NCBI GenBank assembly: GCA_964482235.1
Contig: CAYZWU010000083.1
Span: 1 to 17,486 of the forward strand
DNA: 17,486 nt
Direction: 5' to 3'
Source: CAYZWU01 sp964482235
GTDB taxonomy: Bacteria; Planctomycetota; B15-G4; CAYZWU01
Below the pieces are notes generated by a model. That model saw only the letters and a list, made by a program, of their open reading frames with translations, searched no databases and was not told where the DNA came from. Shown here piece by piece: positions 15,032 to 17,486 of the stretch. The translations under genes and the position numbers were made by a program. Position 1 is the first letter of the stretch; each line of letters starts with the position of its first letter.

Positions 15032-16498
15032 ATGAAAGCCGCTGCAATCGTCGTTTTCTTTCTCGTCATCCCGTCCGTCTGCTTCGCCGCAACGATCTAT
15101 GTCCCAGACGACCATGGCACCATCCAGGCCGCGATCAACGCGGCAGCGGACGGCGACACCGTAGTCGTCAGGGCGGGGACCTACCTGGAAAACATCGACT
15201 TCGTCGGCAAGGCGATCACGGTGAAGAGCGAATCCGGTCCCCGGAGAACGGTCATCGACGGCACACGGTCAGGAAGCGTCGTGACGTTCCAGAGCGGCGA
15301 GGGGCCGGGCTCGGTTCTCGAAGGCTTTTCGGTGACGAACGGGCTCGGGGCGGTCAATCCCTACAGGACGGGCGGAGGAGTCCACTGCGAGTCCGCATCG
15401 CCAACCCTGTCGGGCAACTTCATCTCCGGGAACGAGGCAGGCGACGACGGCGCCGGCATTCTCTGCGACGGCAACTGCTTCCCCGTTATCTCGGGCAATA
15501 CCCTCACCGCAAACAGGGCAAGCCGGTACGGCGGCGCGATCTACTGCTATCTCTCTTCCCCGGACATCGTCGACAACGTGATCATGGCCAACAGGGCCAT
15601 CTCCAGGGGAGGCGGGATCTACTGCTCCGACTCCTCTCCGATGATCAGCGGCAACCTCTTCCACGGCAACACGACGGACGGCAGGGGCGGCGCCCTCTAC
15701 TTCAAGTACTGCGACGACGAACCGCTGATCGTCAGCAACCTCATCTCGTGGAACGGGGCCGCCGGCAGCGGCGGAGGGATCTACTGCCAGAACGAGCCCT
15801 CGCTGAGGCTCGTGGGCAACACCCTGACCGAAAACTATTCAGGGACCGGCGGCGGCATCTACTGCCTCGATTCGTCGGCGATTCTCACGAACACCATTGT
15901 CTGGAACAACACTGCAACCCAGGATCCTGAAATCTACGCCACGTCGGCAAGCGCCCTGGTCGTGACCTACTGCGATGTCAGGGGAGGCTGGACCGGAACC
16001 GGCAACATCGACGCCGATCCGCTCTTCGTCGATCCGGCGGCATCCGACTATCACATCCCCTTCGACTCGCCCTGCCGCTCGGCCGGGGATCGCAACGCCC
16101 AGGGCCTTCCGGAACACGACTTCGAGGGCGATCCGCGCACCGGGCTCTTCGCCTTTCCGGACATCGGCGCGGACGAGTTCCACACGCACTTCTACGTGAC
16201 CGGGCGCCTATCGAACGGCGACAGCGCAACGGGCGTCATCATCGGCTGGCCGAAGACGAACCCGGTCATGCTGATATCGGGTTCCGGCGTTCTGCCTTCG
16301 CCCGATCCCACACCGTACGGCGACTTCTGGCTCATGCCTCCCTGGAACAACAGGGTGCACTTCGATGCCATGCCGGACAACGGGGTGAAGGTCATCGACA
16401 GGGTCGTGTCGACCGGCCTGTTGCCCGGAACCACGATTCCCGTTCAGGCTCTCGTGGGAACGGAGCTCAGCAACCTCTGGATCATCACGATCGAGTAG
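15032..16498 (+). CDS. Secreted right-handed beta-helix protein with choice-of-anchor-Q-like region
   Basis: 488 aa. Signal peptide residues 1-19 (cut probably after CFA). IYVPDDHGTIQAAINAA and ADGDTVVVRAGTYLENI (about 22-56) are the usual start of NosD/pectate-lyase-like beta-helices. About eight short coils follow with repeated GGGIYC and ISGNxxxxN patterns (about 110-290). NIDADPLFVDPAASDYHI and FPDIGADEF (about 325-385) match the choice-of-anchor-Q type segment. A separate C-terminal domain of about 100 residues ends QALVGTELSNLWIITIE. No catalytic residues of a polysaccharide lyase are evident. A surface or extracellular binding, or carbohydrate-active, role is possible. A paralog follows at 16667. 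Confidence 0.9.
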   Translation: MKAAAIVVFFLVIPSVCFAATIYVPDDHGTIQAAINAAADGDTVVVRAGTYLENIDFVGKAITVKSESGPRRTVIDGTRSGSVVTFQSGEGPGSVLEGFSVTNGLGAVNPYRTGGGVHCESASPTLSGNFISGNEAGDDGAGILCDGNCFPVISGNTLTANRASRYGGAIYCYLSSPDIVDNVIMANRAISRGGGIYCSDSSPMISGNLFHGNTTDGRGGALYFKYCDDEPLIVSNLISWNGAAGSGGGIYCQNEPSLRLVGNTLTENYSGTGGGIYCLDSSAILTNTIVWNNTATQDPEIYATSASALVVTYCDVRGGWTGTGNIDADPLFVDPAASDYHIPFDSPCRSAGDRNAQGLPEHDFEGDPRTGLFAFPDIGADEFHTHFYVTGRLSNGDSATGVIIGWPKTNPVMLISGSGVLPSPDPTPYGDFWLMPPWNNRVHFDAMPDNGVKVIDRVVSTGLLPGTTIPVQALVGTELSNLWIITIE

Positions 16499-16575
16499 CC
16501 CGGCGCGCCTGCATGCAGACCGTTGCGCACGATGACGGAATCCGCTCGCGTTCGTTCCCTTCATCCACTTTGCCG

Positions 16576-16604
16576 TTTCAAATCCCATCGGCTTGTGCTA
16601 GTAT
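16576..16604 (+). promoter_or_regulatory. Promoter candidate for the second beta-helix gene
   Basis: TTTCAA (16576-16581), a 17-nt spacer and TAGTAT (16599-16604), 62 nt before ATG 16667. The -35 and spacing equal those before the partial FG-GAP gene (TTTCAA, 17, TAGAAT). Confidence 0.45.
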
Positions 16605-16666
16605 GTCGTGACGCTGACCTGAAGCGACTTTTGGGATCAAACTCTAATCTTATCGGGAGGTGGACC

Positions 16667-17486
16667 ATGCGGACCTTTCTGCTCGTTGCGGTATTCCTGT
16701 TTCTTTCCCCCATCGTATCCTCGTCAGACATCTATGTTCCGGACGATCACGTGACCATTCAGCACGCCATCAACGCCGCGGTGGACGGGGACAACGTCAT
16801 CGTGCGCCCGGGCGAGTACGTGGAGAACATCAACTTTCTGGGAAAGGCGATCACCGTCATCAGCGAGTGGGGACCCCATGTCACCTCCATCGATGGAAAC
16901 GATGCGGGAAGCGTCGTCACCTTCAACAGCGGAGAAGGAACCGACTCCAAGCTGGAAGGTTTTACTATCATGAACGGTCTCAGCAATATCGGCGCCGGGA
17001 TTGCCTGCATGAACGGTTCCGGCCCGGCGATCACCCACAACGTGATCAGGGACAACACCGTTCCCGGCTTGTACGGCGGCGGGATCTGCTGCGACGGCGG
17101 CTCGAGCCCCGTGATCACGAACAACACCATCAAGGGGAACGCGGCAGTGATCTACGGCGGGGGAATCCATTGCAACAACCAATGCAATCCCAGGATCTAC
17201 AACAACTACATCACGGAAAACTCCTCGGGCAGCGGCGGGGGAATATGCGCCTTCTATTCCGATCCCCTCATTTCATCCAACATCATCACGAACAACATCG
17301 CAGACCTCTACGGCGGCGGCATCAACTGCCTGAACTGCGGTTCGATCGTGGTGAACAACATCATCTCGGACAACAGATCGAACGCCGTGGGCGGCGGTCT
17401 CTGCTGCGACGACAGCCAGATGCTTGTCACCCACCCCCTGTGTCAGGATAGTTGTCGCCTGAAAAACTCCCTCTTGGGGGGAGCCG
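16667..17486 (+). CDS. Secreted right-handed beta-helix protein, paralog of the upstream gene, 3' end outside the window or interrupted
   Basis: Open from ATG 16667 (GGAGG 6 nt upstream) to the window edge, 273 codons without a stop. The signal peptide covers about residues 1-20. IYVPDDHVTIQHAINAAVDG and LGKAITV, SGSVVTF-like GSVVTFNSGEG and LEGFTIMNGL align position for position with the gene at 15032, so the two are tandem duplicates. Beta-helix coils with GGGICC, GGGIHC and GGGINC patterns run to about residue 250. After DDSQMLVT (to about 17430) the pattern breaks and the remaining codons (HPLCQDSCRLKN) no longer look like a coil. The gene may be interrupted by a mobile element there. Cell location: secreted; the function beyond the fold is unknown. 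Confidence 0.85.
   Translation, partial: MRTFLLVAVFLFLSPIVSSSDIYVPDDHVTIQHAINAAVDGDNVIVRPGEYVENINFLGKAITVISEWGPHVTSIDGNDAGSVVTFNSGEGTDSKLEGFTIMNGLSNIGAGIACMNGSGPAITHNVIRDNTVPGLYGGGICCDGGSSPVITNNTIKGNAAVIYGGGIHCNNQCNPRIYNNYITENSSGSGGGICAFYSDPLISSNIITNNIADLYGGGINCLNCGSIVVNNIISDNRSNAVGGGLCCDDSQMLVTHPLCQDSCRLKNSLLGGA
17439..17486. mobile_element. Possible insertion-sequence end at the window edge
   Basis: The sequence changes character abruptly inside the beta-helix gene. From 17439 it begins TGTGTCAGGATAGTTGTCGC, an IS3/IS481-like TG-type terminus in appearance, followed by an AT/GC mix unlike the gene and a small CTCCC/GGGAG hairpin. Only about 48 bases are present and no transposase can be seen, so this is a suggestion. 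It would also explain why the assembly ends here. Confidence 0.35.

Noticed and set aside
16509..16518. Palindrome CTGCATGCAG after the first beta-helix gene as a terminator or operator
   Set aside because: It is only 10 bp with no loop and no T tract; it could occur by chance.

Overview
The window is 17.5 kb of GC-rich bacterial DNA. It is probably a metagenome-assembled scaffold: a 100-N gap is flanked on both sides by the same 55 bases. The gene mix is FG-GAP/VCBS propeller proteins, right-handed beta-helix proteins with a choice-of-anchor-Q-like end, M60-like and M61 metallopeptidases, a Tat-lipoprotein sulfatase and an RdhA-like iron-sulfur protein. This suggests a diderm environmental bacterium of the FCB/PVC or candidate-phylum kind. 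Taxonomy cannot be fixed from the sequence alone. I see no tRNA, rRNA or CRISPR array, and no gene-free stretch longer than 300 bases.

Left block (1-4933, minus strand): two tandem paralogous secreted FG-GAP proteins, the first cut by the window edge. The second is interrupted by the N gap, but collapsing the duplicated 55 bp restores one 859-aa frame with 14 repeats. Upstream lies an RdhA-like protein with two 4Fe-4S motifs and three N-terminal membrane helices in place of a Tat signal.

Middle block: a short plus-strand pair (5056-6472, a CmcI/rhamnosyl-O-methyltransferase-like protein and a SAM methyltransferase) converges on a long minus-strand gene run (14363 down to 6583). The minus run encodes, in transcription order, an M61-type peptidase, an M60-like peptidase, a SAM methyltransferase overlapping a GT2 glycosyltransferase by 4 bases, a Tat-lipoprotein sulfatase and a second GT2 with a GT7-like end. 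Together they look like a set for building, modifying and trimming surface or extracellular glycoconjugates; that is inference from families and layout. The space between the converging runs is almost entirely a perfect 37-bp inverted repeat with a 34-nt loop.

Right block (14534-17486, plus strand): an orphan type II secretion/type IV pilin-like pseudopilin, then two tandem secreted beta-helix paralogs. The second runs off the window. Its last ~50 bases stop looking like beta-helix sequence and may be the end of an insertion element.

The most notable observations are the artefactual gap hiding a 14-repeat (probably 2 x 7 blade) protein, the membrane-anchored RdhA-like protein, the perfect inverted repeat abutting both stop codons, the peptidase/sulfatase/glycosyltransferase run, and a possible C-terminal module shared by two unrelated secreted scaffolds.
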